DNA of 64,000 bases from Streptomyces tardus (GTDB lineage Bacteria > Actinomycetota > Actinomycetes > Streptomycetales > Streptomycetaceae): positions 2,079,068 to 2,143,067 of the forward strand of contig NZ_JAELVF020000001.1 of assembly GCF_018101125.2 (NCBI RefSeq), given 5' to 3'. Position numbers and translations under genes: made by a program. The notes below the pieces were generated by a model. That model was not told the origin of the DNA, ran no database searches, and was given only the letters and a program-made list of their open reading frames with translations. Position 1 is the first letter of the stretch; each line of letters starts with the position of its first letter. Below are positions 1 through 9,944 of this stretch, piece by piece.

Positions 1-223
1 TGCCACCGCCTGACCGGAAGGATCACCGTACTGAGCCGCATCCAGCCAACCTAACCCCTTTCGGTGGCGGTCAGTTCGGCACCCGGAGACAGTGGGCCGC
101 AGCAACTCGACCGCACCGGAAGGGAGCATTCCCGGTCCGGAACGGGCAGACCAGTACGTGAGAAAGCGCTCAATCGGGCACGAGGGCGCACGAGTGTGCA
201 TGTGCTGCGCGAGGATGATGACC

Positions 224-1120
224 GTGACTCGACTCCCCGTTACTCACCGTGTACAGCGTCTTCCCCGACTCATCGCCACCGATCTTGACGGAACGTTGCT
301 GCACGACGACAAGTCCGTCTCCGCCCGTACGGTCGCCGCGCTCGCCGCCGCGGAACGGGCCGGTGTGGAGGTCTTCTTCGTCACGGGACGGCCGGCGCGC
401 TGGATGGACGTGGTCAGCGAGCACGTCCACGGTCACGGCCTGGCGATCTGCGCCAACGGCGCGGCGGTCGTCGACCTGCACGCCGGCCGCAGCCTGGTGA
501 AGGTGCGGGAGCTGCCGGTGCCGACCGCCCGCGAGGTGGTGGCCGCTCTTCGGAGCGCGGCGCCCGGGGCGACCTTCGCACTCGAACGGACGAGCGGCAT
601 GACGTACGAGCCGCAGTACACGCCGTACTTCCACGGTGACGACGGGCCGGTCGCCACCGCCCCCATCGACAAGCTGCTCGCCTCGGACGCGCCCGTCGGG
701 CAGCACGACGGACAGCCCGGCGGCGGGCAGTGCGGGGACCCGGTGCTCAAACTGCTGGTGCGGCACGCCGAGTTGTCGCCGGACGGGTTCCTGGAGCTGG
801 CGAGAGCGGTGGCGGGCGATCTCGCGGAGATCACCCGATCGAGTCCCACCACACTGCTGGAGATCAGCGGCCGGGGAGTGAGCAAGGCCAGCACCCTGGC
901 GCAGTGCTGCGCCGAGCGCGGCATCGAGCCCGAGGACGTCATCGCGTTCGGGGACATGCCGAACGATCTGGAGATGCTGAACTGGGCCGGTCGCTCCTAC
1001 GCCATGTCCAACGCCCACCCCGCCGTGCTCGCCGCCACCAGCCACCGCACCGTCGGCAACAACGAGGACGGCGTGGCCGCCGTCATCGAACGCCTCCTGG
1101 CCGCCGACCTCCCGCGCTGA
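224..1120 (+). CDS. HAD-superfamily phosphatase, Cof-type (subfamily IIB)
   Basis: Predicted cytosolic phosphatase of the Cof/YidA type, a family that removes phosphate from sugar phosphates and related metabolites; the substrate cannot be read from sequence. Motif I is IATDLDGTLL near the N-terminus (nucleophile Asp plus acid/base Asp). A conserved Lys follows in the cap region (VLKLLV), and the metal site is IAFGDMPNDLEML near residues 245-257. Length (298 aa) fits the family. I chose GTG 224 because GAGG at 211-214 lies 9 nt upstream; ATGs at 215 and 218 sit on top of that site. An ATG at 92 would add a low-complexity head not typical of the family. It is a monocistronic plus-strand gene and its stop lies in the first unit of a 10-bp tandem repeat. 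Confidence 0.87.
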   Translation: MTRLPVTHRVQRLPRLIATDLDGTLLHDDKSVSARTVAALAAAERAGVEVFFVTGRPARWMDVVSEHVHGHGLAICANGAAVVDLHAGRSLVKVRELPVPTAREVVAALRSAAPGATFALERTSGMTYEPQYTPYFHGDDGPVATAPIDKLLASDAPVGQHDGQPGGGQCGDPVLKLLVRHAELSPDGFLELARAVAGDLAEITRSSPTTLLEISGRGVSKASTLAQCCAERGIEPEDVIAFGDMPNDLEMLNWAGRSYAMSNAHPAVLAATSHRTVGNNEDGVAAVIERLLAADLPR

Positions 1121-1150
1121 CCCGCGCTGACCCGCGCTGACCCGCTCTGA
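1111..1150. repeat. 10-bp tandem repeat, four units
   Basis: CCCGCGCTGA occurs three times in a row at 1111-1140, followed by a one-base variant (CCCGCTCTGA) at 1141-1150 and a partial unit. The first unit contains the stop codon of the HAD gene, so each unit repeats an in-frame TGA. It is probably slippage-generated, and no hairpin is formed. Confidence 0.9.
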
Positions 1151-1351
1151 CCCGCGACGACCACCGCACAACCGGCGGGCGGCCGGCTCGGCTGTCGGCC
1201 CCACCTTCGACAGTGACGCCGGCGAAGCGGTGGCTGCGCCGGTGTCGGCGGGCGGACAGTCGCGGGGGAGCGGCCCGGGACGTGCCGCTCCACGGGGGCG
1301 CGAAGGGGCGCGGCATTGCCCGGCCCGCCCGCGCGTGGCTACGGTGCGGTG

Positions 1352-1873
1352 GTGAACATCGCCGGCGACAGGACGAGGCGAGCGAAGCCCGCCTTCGCCG
1401 CGCGAAGCAGGCTGGCCTTCGCCGCGCTGCTCGCCGCGCTGCTCGGCCTCGGCGTCGCGCCGCAGACGGCGTACGCCGCACAGACGGCCCTCGCCACAAC
1501 CGCCTCCGCCTCCGCCTCCGCGCCTGCCTCGGCCGAACAGCACCTCGGCGGCGACGAGGGCCGGGCACAGGAGCGGGACCGCATTGAGCGGGACCGCATT
1601 GAGCGGGACAGCACCGGGCAGGAGCGGTCGGAGCGGCACAGCGAGCAGCTGCGGCACTCGCCGGTGGCGACGACGGTCCCCGGCACGCTGCCCTACGCCC
1701 CGCGCGAGCAGCACGGTCCCGGCGGTCCCGGCGGGCTGCTGCCGCCGGCCGCGCACCAGCACCTTCCGGCGCAGCCCGGCATCGCCGCGGAGGACGTGCC
1801 CTCGCTGCTGCCCGGTTCGGCAGGCGGCGCGCTGCCGGACGTACGCGGGCCTCCGGGAGCGCCCGGACACTGA
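1352..1873 (+). CDS. Hypothetical secreted protein, disordered
   Basis: No recognised family. The N-terminus is a signal peptide: basic MNIAGDRTRRAK-like start, then a hydrophobic Ala/Leu core (LAFAALLAALLGLG) and a probable AxA cleavage site (AYAAQ) near residue 40. The mature chain is Pro/Gly/Ala/Glu/Arg rich and looks disordered. A 15-bp DNA repeat (gagcgggaccgcatt) at about 1570-1614 encodes ERDRIERDRIERD. No cysteine, catalytic motif or membrane anchor is visible. GTG 1352 is preferred over GTG 1349 and an upstream TTG because it places the basic region directly at the N-terminus, but no strong ribosome binding site decides this. Codon bias supports a real gene. Confidence 0.55.
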   Translation: MNIAGDRTRRAKPAFAARSRLAFAALLAALLGLGVAPQTAYAAQTALATTASASASAPASAEQHLGGDEGRAQERDRIERDRIERDSTGQERSERHSEQLRHSPVATTVPGTLPYAPREQHGPGGPGGLLPPAAHQHLPAQPGIAAEDVPSLLPGSAGGALPDVRGPPGAPGH

Positions 1874-2253
1874 CCGAACCCCCGCCCTGCCAACCGGCCG
1901 GTCGTGGCGGCTCCGGGCGGTGCCCCGACCCCAGGACGTCACAACCGCCCTGGCCACCACCCCCGTTCGCCCTCTCCGAGGCCCCGGCCGAGCACCCGCG
2001 CCCACTGCGCGAGCGGCTCCACCGGGCCCGTGAGCAGAGGTTCCGAGTACGCGCGCGACACCCCGCGGGCACTCCGTCCGCAGTCGGGCCTACGAGCGCG
2101 CCGGCGTCACGCCCCGCACCGCCGGCCCGCGCCCGTACGCCGTACGCCCGTACGCCCGTACGCGGCGTACGCCCGATCCGGCTCCGGGCGCCGCGCACGG
2201 GAACCGCGCCGAACCCGAACCGGTGAGTGGCCGCCGCCTGATGGAGGCCCCGT
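1874..2253. other. Intergenic region with CGTACG-rich repeat cluster
   Basis: No gene was found here. At 2131-2175 the hexamer GTACGC is repeated five times in the pattern cccgtacgc/cgtacgc, giving overlapping short palindromes (CGTACG). The secDF ribosome binding site (GGAGG, 2243-2247) ends the region. The promoter of secDF should lie here but no clear -10/-35 pair stands out. Confidence 0.6.
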
Positions 2254-4653
2254 ATGTCTCGCCCCACCGTGGTGCGAGCAGTCGTCGCTGTCGTCGTACT
2301 GCTCGTCTCCGCGTTCCTCGTCCTCACCGGCTCGCCACGGCTCGGGCTCGACCTCCAGGGCGGCACCCGCCTGGTCGTCGAGACCCGGAGCACCAGTACC
2401 ACCAAGGCCGACGCCGACACCACCGACCGCACGATGGAGGTGCTGCGCCATCGCGTCGACGCCCTCGGCGTCGCCGAACCGACCCTGACCCGCTCCGGCG
2501 AGAACCGGATCGTCGTGGAACTGCCCGATGTGCAGGACCCGCGCGAAGCCGTGAAGGTTCTCGGCCGCACCGCACAGCTCACCTTCCACCCCGTCGAAGG
2601 GCCCGGCTCCCCGAAGGACGCCGAGGACAAGTCCGCCGAGGCCGGCAAGGACGGAAAGGACGGCGGCGGCGAGGAGCCCGACGAGCGCAGGGACCAGTCC
2701 CGGGCCGGCTCCTTCCTCGACGAGTCGGGCCGGATGCTGAAGCTCGGCAAGGCGGAGATGACCGGCTCCACCGTCAAGGAGGCGGAGGCGCAGATCGACC
2801 AGCAGGGCGCCGCCGGCTGGTTCGTCGGGCTCGACTTCCACGGAGGCGGCAAGGACTGGGCCGCGTTGACCGGCAAGGCCGCCTGCCACCCGCCGGGCGA
2901 CGACCGCCGCCGGGTGGCGATCGTCCTGGACCAGGAGGTCATCTCCTCGCCGCAGGTGGACCCGGGCGTGCGCTGCGGGTCCGGCATCTCGGGCGGATCA
3001 ACCCAGATCACCGGCTCCTTCGGCCAACAGGAGGCCAAGGAACTGGCGTTGCTGATCAAGGGCGGCGCGCTGCCGGTACCGGTCGACCTGGTGGAGCAGC
3101 GCACGGTCGGCCCGACACTCGGCGCCGACGCGATCGAGGCGAGTGCCAAGGCGGCGGTGATCGGCGTCGTGCTGACCTCGCTCTTCGTCATCGTGATCTA
3201 CCGGTTCTTCGGCGCGCTCGCCGCACTCGCGCTCGCCGCGTACGGGCTGATCTCCTACGCCGCGCTGCTGGCGCTCGGCGTCACCCTGACCCTCCCCGGG
3301 CTGGCCGGCTTCGTGCTGGCGATCGGAATGGCGGTGGACGCCAACGTCCTCGTCTTCGAACGCGCCAGAGAGGAGTACGCCGCCGGAACGGGCGGTCGGC
3401 GGAACAAACGCACCAAGCGCTCCCTGCGCACGGCCGTCACCGCCGGTTTCCGCAACGCCTTCAGCGCCATCGCGGACTCCAACATCACCACGCTGATCGC
3501 GGCCGGTCTGCTCTTCTTCCTCGCCTCGGGCCCGGTCAAGGGCTTCGGCGTCACGCTCGCCATCGGCGTACTGGCCTCGATGGTCTCCGCACTGGTCATC
3601 GCCCGTGCGCTGGCCGAGATCGCGAGCGAGCGCGACGCCCTGGTACGGCGTCCCCGGCTGAACGGCATCGCCTTCCCCGGACGCGTCCGCACCTGGCTGA
3701 CGAAGCGCAAACCGGACGTGCTGCGCCGCACGCGGCTGCTGCTGACCGTCTCCGCCGTGGTCGTGATCGTCGCCGGTTCGGGGGTGGTGCTGCGCGGTCT
3801 GGAGTGGGGCGTCGAGTTCACCGGCGGCCGACTCACCGAGTACGCCACCGCACAACCCGTCGACGTGGAGGCGGCCCGCTCCGCGCTCGCCGACGCCGGC
3901 TTCGACGATGCGGAGGTCACCACCTCCGGCGACAGCGACCTCAGCGTCCGGATGGCTGATCTCAGCAACGAGGACGAGGCGAAGGTACGCGCGGCCCTGG
4001 CCGAGGAGGGCGGCGAGGTCACCAAGCTCAACGACGAACTCATCGGCCCCAGCCTCGGCGACGAGCTGCGCCGCAACGCGCTGATCGCCCTCGGGGTCGC
4101 CGTACTCGCCCAACTCGCCTATCTGGCCTTCCGGTTCCGCTGGACGTTCGGGGCGGGTTCGGTGGTGGCGATGACCCACGACGTGGTGGTGCTGCTCGGC
4201 GTGTTCGCCTGGCTGGGCAAACCGATCGACGGCATCTTCCTGGCCTCGCTGCTGACCGTCATCGGCTATTCGGTCAACGACTCGGTGGTGGTCTTCGACC
4301 GGGTGCGGGAGTTGTGGGGGGCCGCTCGCCGCAGCCCGTTCCCCGAAGTGGCGAACACCGCCGTGCTCCAGACCGTGCCACGCACCGTCAACACCGGGAT
4401 GGGCGCGATCTTCATCCTGGGCACGCTGCTGGTGCTGGGCGGAGATTCGCTGGCCGACTTCGCGCTGGCACTGCTGATCGGCATCGTCGTGGGCACCTAC
4501 TCCTCGGTCTTCACCGCCGTGCCGCTGGCGATCGAGCTGGAGGCCGCCCGTCGCAACGCACCTCCGCCGCGACCCGTCTCCCGCACCTCCGGCGCGGCCA
4601 AGGACCGTACCGCCGCACACAAGGCTCTGGACGACAACGGCGCCCGGGTGTAA
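2254..4653 (+). CDS. secDF: Fused protein-export membrane protein SecDF
   Basis: SecD and SecF are joined in one 799-aa polypeptide. This RND-related accessory of the SecYEG translocon uses proton flow to pull exported proteins across the membrane. The SecD half has TM1, the signature GLDLQGGTRLVVET (about residues 30-43), a periplasmic head with a charged low-complexity insert (about 120-150), and the TM4 motif AIGMAVDANVLVFERARE near residue 360. The SecF half begins after about residue 480 with its own TM1, GVEFTGGRLTEYA, and the TM4 motif SVNDSVVVFDRVRE. ATG 2254 follows GGAGG with a 6-nt gap. Streptomycetes usually also carry separate secD and secF genes, so this is probably a paralogue. 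It ends 12 bp before a strong terminator. Confidence 0.93.
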   Translation: MSRPTVVRAVVAVVVLLVSAFLVLTGSPRLGLDLQGGTRLVVETRSTSTTKADADTTDRTMEVLRHRVDALGVAEPTLTRSGENRIVVELPDVQDPREAVKVLGRTAQLTFHPVEGPGSPKDAEDKSAEAGKDGKDGGGEEPDERRDQSRAGSFLDESGRMLKLGKAEMTGSTVKEAEAQIDQQGAAGWFVGLDFHGGGKDWAALTGKAACHPPGDDRRRVAIVLDQEVISSPQVDPGVRCGSGISGGSTQITGSFGQQEAKELALLIKGGALPVPVDLVEQRTVGPTLGADAIEASAKAAVIGVVLTSLFVIVIYRFFGALAALALAAYGLISYAALLALGVTLTLPGLAGFVLAIGMAVDANVLVFERAREEYAAGTGGRRNKRTKRSLRTAVTAGFRNAFSAIADSNITTLIAAGLLFFLASGPVKGFGVTLAIGVLASMVSALVIARALAEIASERDALVRRPRLNGIAFPGRVRTWLTKRKPDVLRRTRLLLTVSAVVVIVAGSGVVLRGLEWGVEFTGGRLTEYATAQPVDVEAARSALADAGFDDAEVTTSGDSDLSVRMADLSNEDEAKVRAALAEEGGEVTKLNDELIGPSLGDELRRNALIALGVAVLAQLAYLAFRFRWTFGAGSVVAMTHDVVVLLGVFAWLGKPIDGIFLASLLTVIGYSVNDSVVVFDRVRELWGAARRSPFPEVANTAVLQTVPRTVNTGMGAIFILGTLLVLGGDSLADFALALLIGIVVGTYSSVFTAVPLAIELEAARRNAPPPRPVSRTSGAAKDRTAAHKALDDNGARV

Positions 4654-4664
4654 CCGAGTTGCGC

Positions 4665-4699
4665 ACGTCCGCCCGGTCCCGCCAGGACCGGGCGGACGT
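4665..4699. terminator. Bidirectional hairpin terminator between secDF and cydCD
   Basis: Perfect 15-bp stem (4665-4679 with 4685-4699) and a 5-nt loop, lying between the convergent ends of secDF and cydCD. There is no long T-tract, as is usual for Streptomyces terminators. Confidence 0.8.
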
Positions 4700-4888
4700 C
4701 CCTCATGCGCGAGTCACCACACCGGGCGACCGGTCAACAGGGCTTCCCGCAAACCGAGTTCGACATACCGTCGCGTCGATATCGCGCCACAGCGCGGAGT
4801 TCACCGCCGACGGGCGCGGGTGCCGGGCGGTTCGCCGCCCACCCGGTCGCGGGTGCCGGGCTCGGCTCACCGGCCGCAACAGCCCGCG

Positions 4889-7800
4889 TCAGGCGGGCTT
4901 CGCCGCCGCGACCCGATCCGCGCCCGCCCCTCCGGACCGCTCGACACCGGACCGGTCACCGCCGGAACGCTCGACGCCGGGGCGTTCGCCGAGAGGCCGG
5001 CCGGCTGTGGTGAGCAGGGCGTCCTGTGCCCGTTCCCGCGCGAGCATCGTGGCGAACGCCCCGCGCCGGGCGAGGAGTTCGGCGTACGTGCCGCGTTCGG
5101 CGACCCGGCCGGACTCCAGCACCACGATCTCGTCCACCGCGTCGAGCCCTCGCAGGCGGTGCGTGATCAGCAGCGTCGTACGTCCCTCGGTGGCCGCGAG
5201 GAGGTCCGCGGCCAGTGCGTCGGCGGTCGCCAGATCGAGGTGCTCGGCCGGTTCGTCGAGCAGGAGCACCGGGAAGTCGGCGAGCAACGCCCTTGCGAGC
5301 GCAAGCCGCTGACGCTGACCGCCGGAGAGCCTGGCACCGTGTTCGCCGACCTCCGTGTCCAGGCCGTCCGGCAGCCCGTCCACCCACTCCAGCAGCCGCG
5401 CACCGGCGAGGGCGGACCGCAGCGCCGCCTCGTCGGCGTCGGGACGCGCAAGCCGCAGGTTCTCCCGCAGCGTGCTGTCGAAGAGGTGCGCGTCCTGCGC
5501 ACAGAGCCCGATGCTCCGCCGCACCTCGTCGGAGTCCAGCCGCCGGGTGTCCCGGCCGCCGAGCAGCACCCGGCCCGCCGCCGGTTCGACGAACCGCAGC
5601 ATGGCCTGGGCGAGCGTCGTCTTACCCGCGCCCGAACGCCCCACCACGGCCACTCTGCGCCCGGCGTCCAGCCGCAGGTCCACGTCCTCCAGGACGAGTT
5701 GGGCGGTGCCGGGGTGACGCACCGACAGTCCGCGCACCTCCACCGGGAACGGCGTCCCCGGGGCCGGCTCGGGCCGGGCAGGCTCCGCCACCGGTACGGG
5801 TGCGTCCAGCACCTCGTACACCCGCTGCGCGCTGCGGCGCACCCGTTGGCGGTGCTGTACGGCCTGCGGCAGGTCCAGCACCGCCTCGAACGCGGCCAGC
5901 GGCGTCAGTACGACCACCGCGAGCCACACCCCGGCCAACCGGCCGTCCGCCACCGCGGCGACGCCGACCAGCGCCGCCACCGCGACCGTCAACCCGGCGG
6001 TGAGCAGGATGAGTCCGCCCGCAAGCGCGGTGCCCGCCGCGGACCGCCGGGCCAGCCGTGTCAGCTCGGTGTCGCTCCCCCGGAGGGCGTCGAACCGATC
6101 GCCCAGCGCGCCCGCAACCGTCAACTCGCCCACGCCGGAGAGCAGATCGACGATCCGCACGTGCAACTCACCGCGCGCGGGGGCGAGTTGCGACTCGGTG
6201 CGCCCTGCGACCAGCACGGTCAGCAGCGGTACGGCGACTCCGGCGACCAGCAGGCCCACCGCCAGTACCGCGCCCGCCACGGGCAGCAGCCACGAGGTGA
6301 AGGCGACCGCCGCCAGCGAGACGCCGGCCGCCACCCAGGCCGGCAGCAGCCAGCGCAGGAAGTAGTCCTGGAAGTCGTCCACATCGCTCACCAACCGGGC
6401 CAGCAGATCGCCGCGCCGGCTCTCGCGCAGACCCGCCGGCGACAGCTTCTCCAGGCGCCGATGGACGCCGACCCGAAGATCGGCCAGCACCCTCAGCGCG
6501 GCGTCGTGGGAGACCAGGCGCTCCGCGTACCGGAAGACGGCCCGGCCGATGCCGAACGCCCGGGTCAGCGTCACCGCGACCAGCAGGTACAGGATCGGCG
6601 GCTGCTCGGAGGCGCGCGAGATCAGCCAGCCGGAGGTCGCCAGCAGCGCCACCGCGCTGCCCAGCGCCAGCGCGCCGAGCACCCCGGCCAGTACGAACCT
6701 GCCCCGCTGCCCGTGCCATCCGGCCCGTACCCGCCGCAGCGCCGGTTCCGAAGGCCGCGCCGCCGCCCCGCCACCCCGACGCACCGCCGCACCGCCCCGC
6801 TCGTCCGGCTCGCCCCGCTCGTCCGGCTCGCCCCGTTCGTCCGGCTCGCCCCGCTCGTCCGGCGCGCCCCGCTCGTCCGGCGCGCACGTCTCTGTCGCCG
6901 CGGACGCCTCCGCGGCAGGGCACGCCTCCACTCCAGCAGGCGTCTCCGTCGCCGCGCACATCCCGGCCGCCGCGCTCTCCCGTACGGCGGCGGGACCCCC
7001 GCCGGTGCGGTCGACCGCGGCGGCGTCCGCACCGGCGCGGACGGAGGAGATCGGCGAACCGGCCTCCGTGCGCGCGGCGGATTCCGCTGGAACGGGGTCC
7101 CCCGGCGCCGGGCGACGGGGCGGGCCCGGCAGCTCCACCACCCGGTCCGCCACCTCCAGCAGCGCGGGCCGGTGCACCACCAGCAGTACGGTGCGGCCGA
7201 CGGCCAGCCGCCGCACCGCCGCCACCACCGACGCCTCGGTCTCGCCGTCCAGCGCGGCCGTCGGCTCGTCCAGCAGGAGTACGGGCCGGTCGGCGAGGAA
7301 CGCCCTTGCCAGCGCGACACGTTGGCGCTGGCCGGCCGACAGCCCGGTGCCGCCCTCGCCGACCGTGCGGTCCGGCGACAGCTCCGGCGCCGCGGCGTCC
7401 CGCAGCGCGGCGCGCACCTGCTCCTCGTCGGCGTCGGGACGCGCAAGCCGGACGTTGTCGGCGACCGTTCCGGCGAAGAGCGTCGGATGCTGCGGCACCC
7501 ACGCCACCCGGCGGTGCCAGCCCTCCCGCGAGAGTGCCGCGAGCGGCGTCCACTCGACCCCTGCGGCCACCCCGCCCGGCCCCGCCACCGACGTCGAGCC
7601 CGCACACTCCGGGCCCGGGCCCGGGCCCGTACCCGTGCCGCCCACCAGCACCCGACCCCCGGTCGGGCTCACGAAGCCCAGCACCGCACTCAGCACGGTC
7701 GACTTCCCCGCTCCCGACGGACCGGTCAGCGCCACCGTCTCGCCGGGCGCCACGGTGAACGACGCGTCGTACGGCGCCGGTTCGCCGCGACCGGGGCGGC

Positions 7801-8827
7801 GCACCGTCAGCCCCTGTACGGCGAGCGCGTACGGCCCGTTGCCCGCCACCCGGTGCCCGCCGTCCTCCGGCAGCGGCTCGGCGAGCACCTCGAAGACCTG
7901 CTCCGCTGCGGCCAGCCCCTCCGCCGCCGCGTGGTAGTGCGTGCCGACCTGCCGCAGCGGCAGATACGCCTCGGGCGCCAGGATCAGCACCACCAGGCCG
8001 GTGTAGAGGTCGAGTTGGCCGTGCACGAGCCGGGTGCCGATGCCCACCGCGACCAGCGCGACCGAGATCGTCGCGAGCAGTTCCAGGGCGAAGGAGGAGA
8101 CGAAGGCCACCCGCAGCGTGCGCATCGTCGCCCGCCGGTACTCGCCGGTGATCCGCCGTACGCTCTCCGCCTGGGCCTTGGCGCGGCCGAACACCTTCAG
8201 CGTGGGCAGTCCCGCGACCACGTCGAGGAAGTGGTGCGAGAGCCGCGAGAGCATCCGCCACTGCCGGTCCATCCGCGCCCGGGTCGCCCAGCCGATCAGC
8301 ACCATGAAGACCGGGATGAGCGGCAGCGTCAACGCGATCGTCAACGCGGCGATCCAGTCGGACCACACGATCCGGGCCAGTACCGCGACCGGTACCACCA
8401 CCGCGAGCCCCAGTTGCGGCAGATAGCGACCGAAGTAGTCGTCCAGCGCGTCCACCCCGCGGGTGGCCAGCGCGGTCAGCTCACCGGTGCGCCGAGCGGC
8501 CGGGGCGCTCGGCCCCAGCGCCGCCGCCCGTTGCAGCAGCCGCATCCGCAGCTCCGACTTCACCGCCGCGCTCGACCGGTGCGCCGCCAGCCCGGTCAGC
8601 CAGCCGACCACTCCCCGGCCCACCGAGACGGCCGCCAGCAGCCCGAGCGGTCCGGTCAACTCGTCGGCGCCTGACCCCTGTTGGAAGGACCGTACGACCA
8701 GTTCGGCGATGAGCATCGCCTGCGCGACCACCAACCCTGACGTCAACAGACCCAGCGCCACGGAGGCGAGCAGAAAGCCGCGGGTGGCGCGCGCGTAGCG
8801 CAGCAGCCTCGGATCGACGGGACCCAC
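4889..8827 (-). CDS. cydCD: Fused ABC exporter CydCD for cytochrome bd assembly
   Basis: Two complete ABC half-transporters are joined in one 1312-aa chain. CydDC-type exporters move thiol reductants (or haem-linked factors) needed to assemble cytochrome bd. The N-terminal CydD-like half has six TM helices and a nucleotide-binding domain with Walker A GPSGAGKST (near residue 370) and signature LSAGQRQR. The C-terminal CydC-like half has Walker A GRSGAGKTT (near residue 1065), signature LSGGQRQR and LLLDEP. The halves are separated by a long low-complexity linker (about residues 555-710) containing five PDERG[AE] repeats. Fusion of cydD and cydC is usual in streptomycetes. The start lies 3 nt after the cydB stop, so it is translated as part of the cydA-cydB-cydCD unit and shares the Rex-type control site. 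Confidence 0.95.
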   Translation of the reverse strand: MGPVDPRLLRYARATRGFLLASVALGLLTSGLVVAQAMLIAELVVRSFQQGSGADELTGPLGLLAAVSVGRGVVGWLTGLAAHRSSAAVKSELRMRLLQRAAALGPSAPAARRTGELTALATRGVDALDDYFGRYLPQLGLAVVVPVAVLARIVWSDWIAALTIALTLPLIPVFMVLIGWATRARMDRQWRMLSRLSHHFLDVVAGLPTLKVFGRAKAQAESVRRITGEYRRATMRTLRVAFVSSFALELLATISVALVAVGIGTRLVHGQLDLYTGLVVLILAPEAYLPLRQVGTHYHAAAEGLAAAEQVFEVLAEPLPEDGGHRVAGNGPYALAVQGLTVRRPGRGEPAPYDASFTVAPGETVALTGPSGAGKSTVLSAVLGFVSPTGGRVLVGGTGTGPGPGPECAGSTSVAGPGGVAAGVEWTPLAALSREGWHRRVAWVPQHPTLFAGTVADNVRLARPDADEEQVRAALRDAAAPELSPDRTVGEGGTGLSAGQRQRVALARAFLADRPVLLLDEPTAALDGETEASVVAAVRRLAVGRTVLLVVHRPALLEVADRVVELPGPPRRPAPGDPVPAESAARTEAGSPISSVRAGADAAAVDRTGGGPAAVRESAAAGMCAATETPAGVEACPAAEASAATETCAPDERGAPDERGEPDERGEPDERGEPDERGGAAVRRGGGAAARPSEPALRRVRAGWHGQRGRFVLAGVLGALALGSAVALLATSGWLISRASEQPPILYLLVAVTLTRAFGIGRAVFRYAERLVSHDAALRVLADLRVGVHRRLEKLSPAGLRESRRGDLLARLVSDVDDFQDYFLRWLLPAWVAAGVSLAAVAFTSWLLPVAGAVLAVGLLVAGVAVPLLTVLVAGRTESQLAPARGELHVRIVDLLSGVGELTVAGALGDRFDALRGSDTELTRLARRSAAGTALAGGLILLTAGLTVAVAALVGVAAVADGRLAGVWLAVVVLTPLAAFEAVLDLPQAVQHRQRVRRSAQRVYEVLDAPVPVAEPARPEPAPGTPFPVEVRGLSVRHPGTAQLVLEDVDLRLDAGRRVAVVGRSGAGKTTLAQAMLRFVEPAAGRVLLGGRDTRRLDSDEVRRSIGLCAQDAHLFDSTLRENLRLARPDADEAALRSALAGARLLEWVDGLPDGLDTEVGEHGARLSGGQRQRLALARALLADFPVLLLDEPAEHLDLATADALAADLLAATEGRTTLLITHRLRGLDAVDEIVVLESGRVAERGTYAELLARRGAFATMLARERAQDALLTTAGRPLGERPGVERSGGDRSGVERSGGAGADRVAAAKPA
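6795..6885. repeat. 18-bp tandem repeat in cydCD linker, five units
   Basis: Five copies of an 18-bp unit (ccccgctcgtccggctcg and close variants) encode PDERG[AE] repeats in the hydrophilic linker between the two transporter halves. Units differ by single third-position changes. Confidence 0.85.
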
Positions 8828-8830
8828 GGC

Positions 8831-9856
<1,026 letters not shown>

Positions 9857-9944
9857 ACACTCCAGAGCAGGTGGCGGGGCGCGGGCCGTCGTCCTCGACC
9901 CGGCGGATACGGGCGGCGGGCACCGGTGTGCGCCGCGGCGGGGG

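Noticed and set aside
170..2005. Long open frames on the strand opposite to the HAD, SecDF, thiC, kinase and other genes
   Set aside because: High-GC DNA opens long antisense frames. They lack domains, ribosome binding sites and the expected third-position G/C pattern, while the opposite strand encodes recognised proteins.
9857..9944. cydX-like small gene between cydB and cydA
   Set aside because: The 88-bp gap has no short hydrophobic frame with a ribosome binding site.
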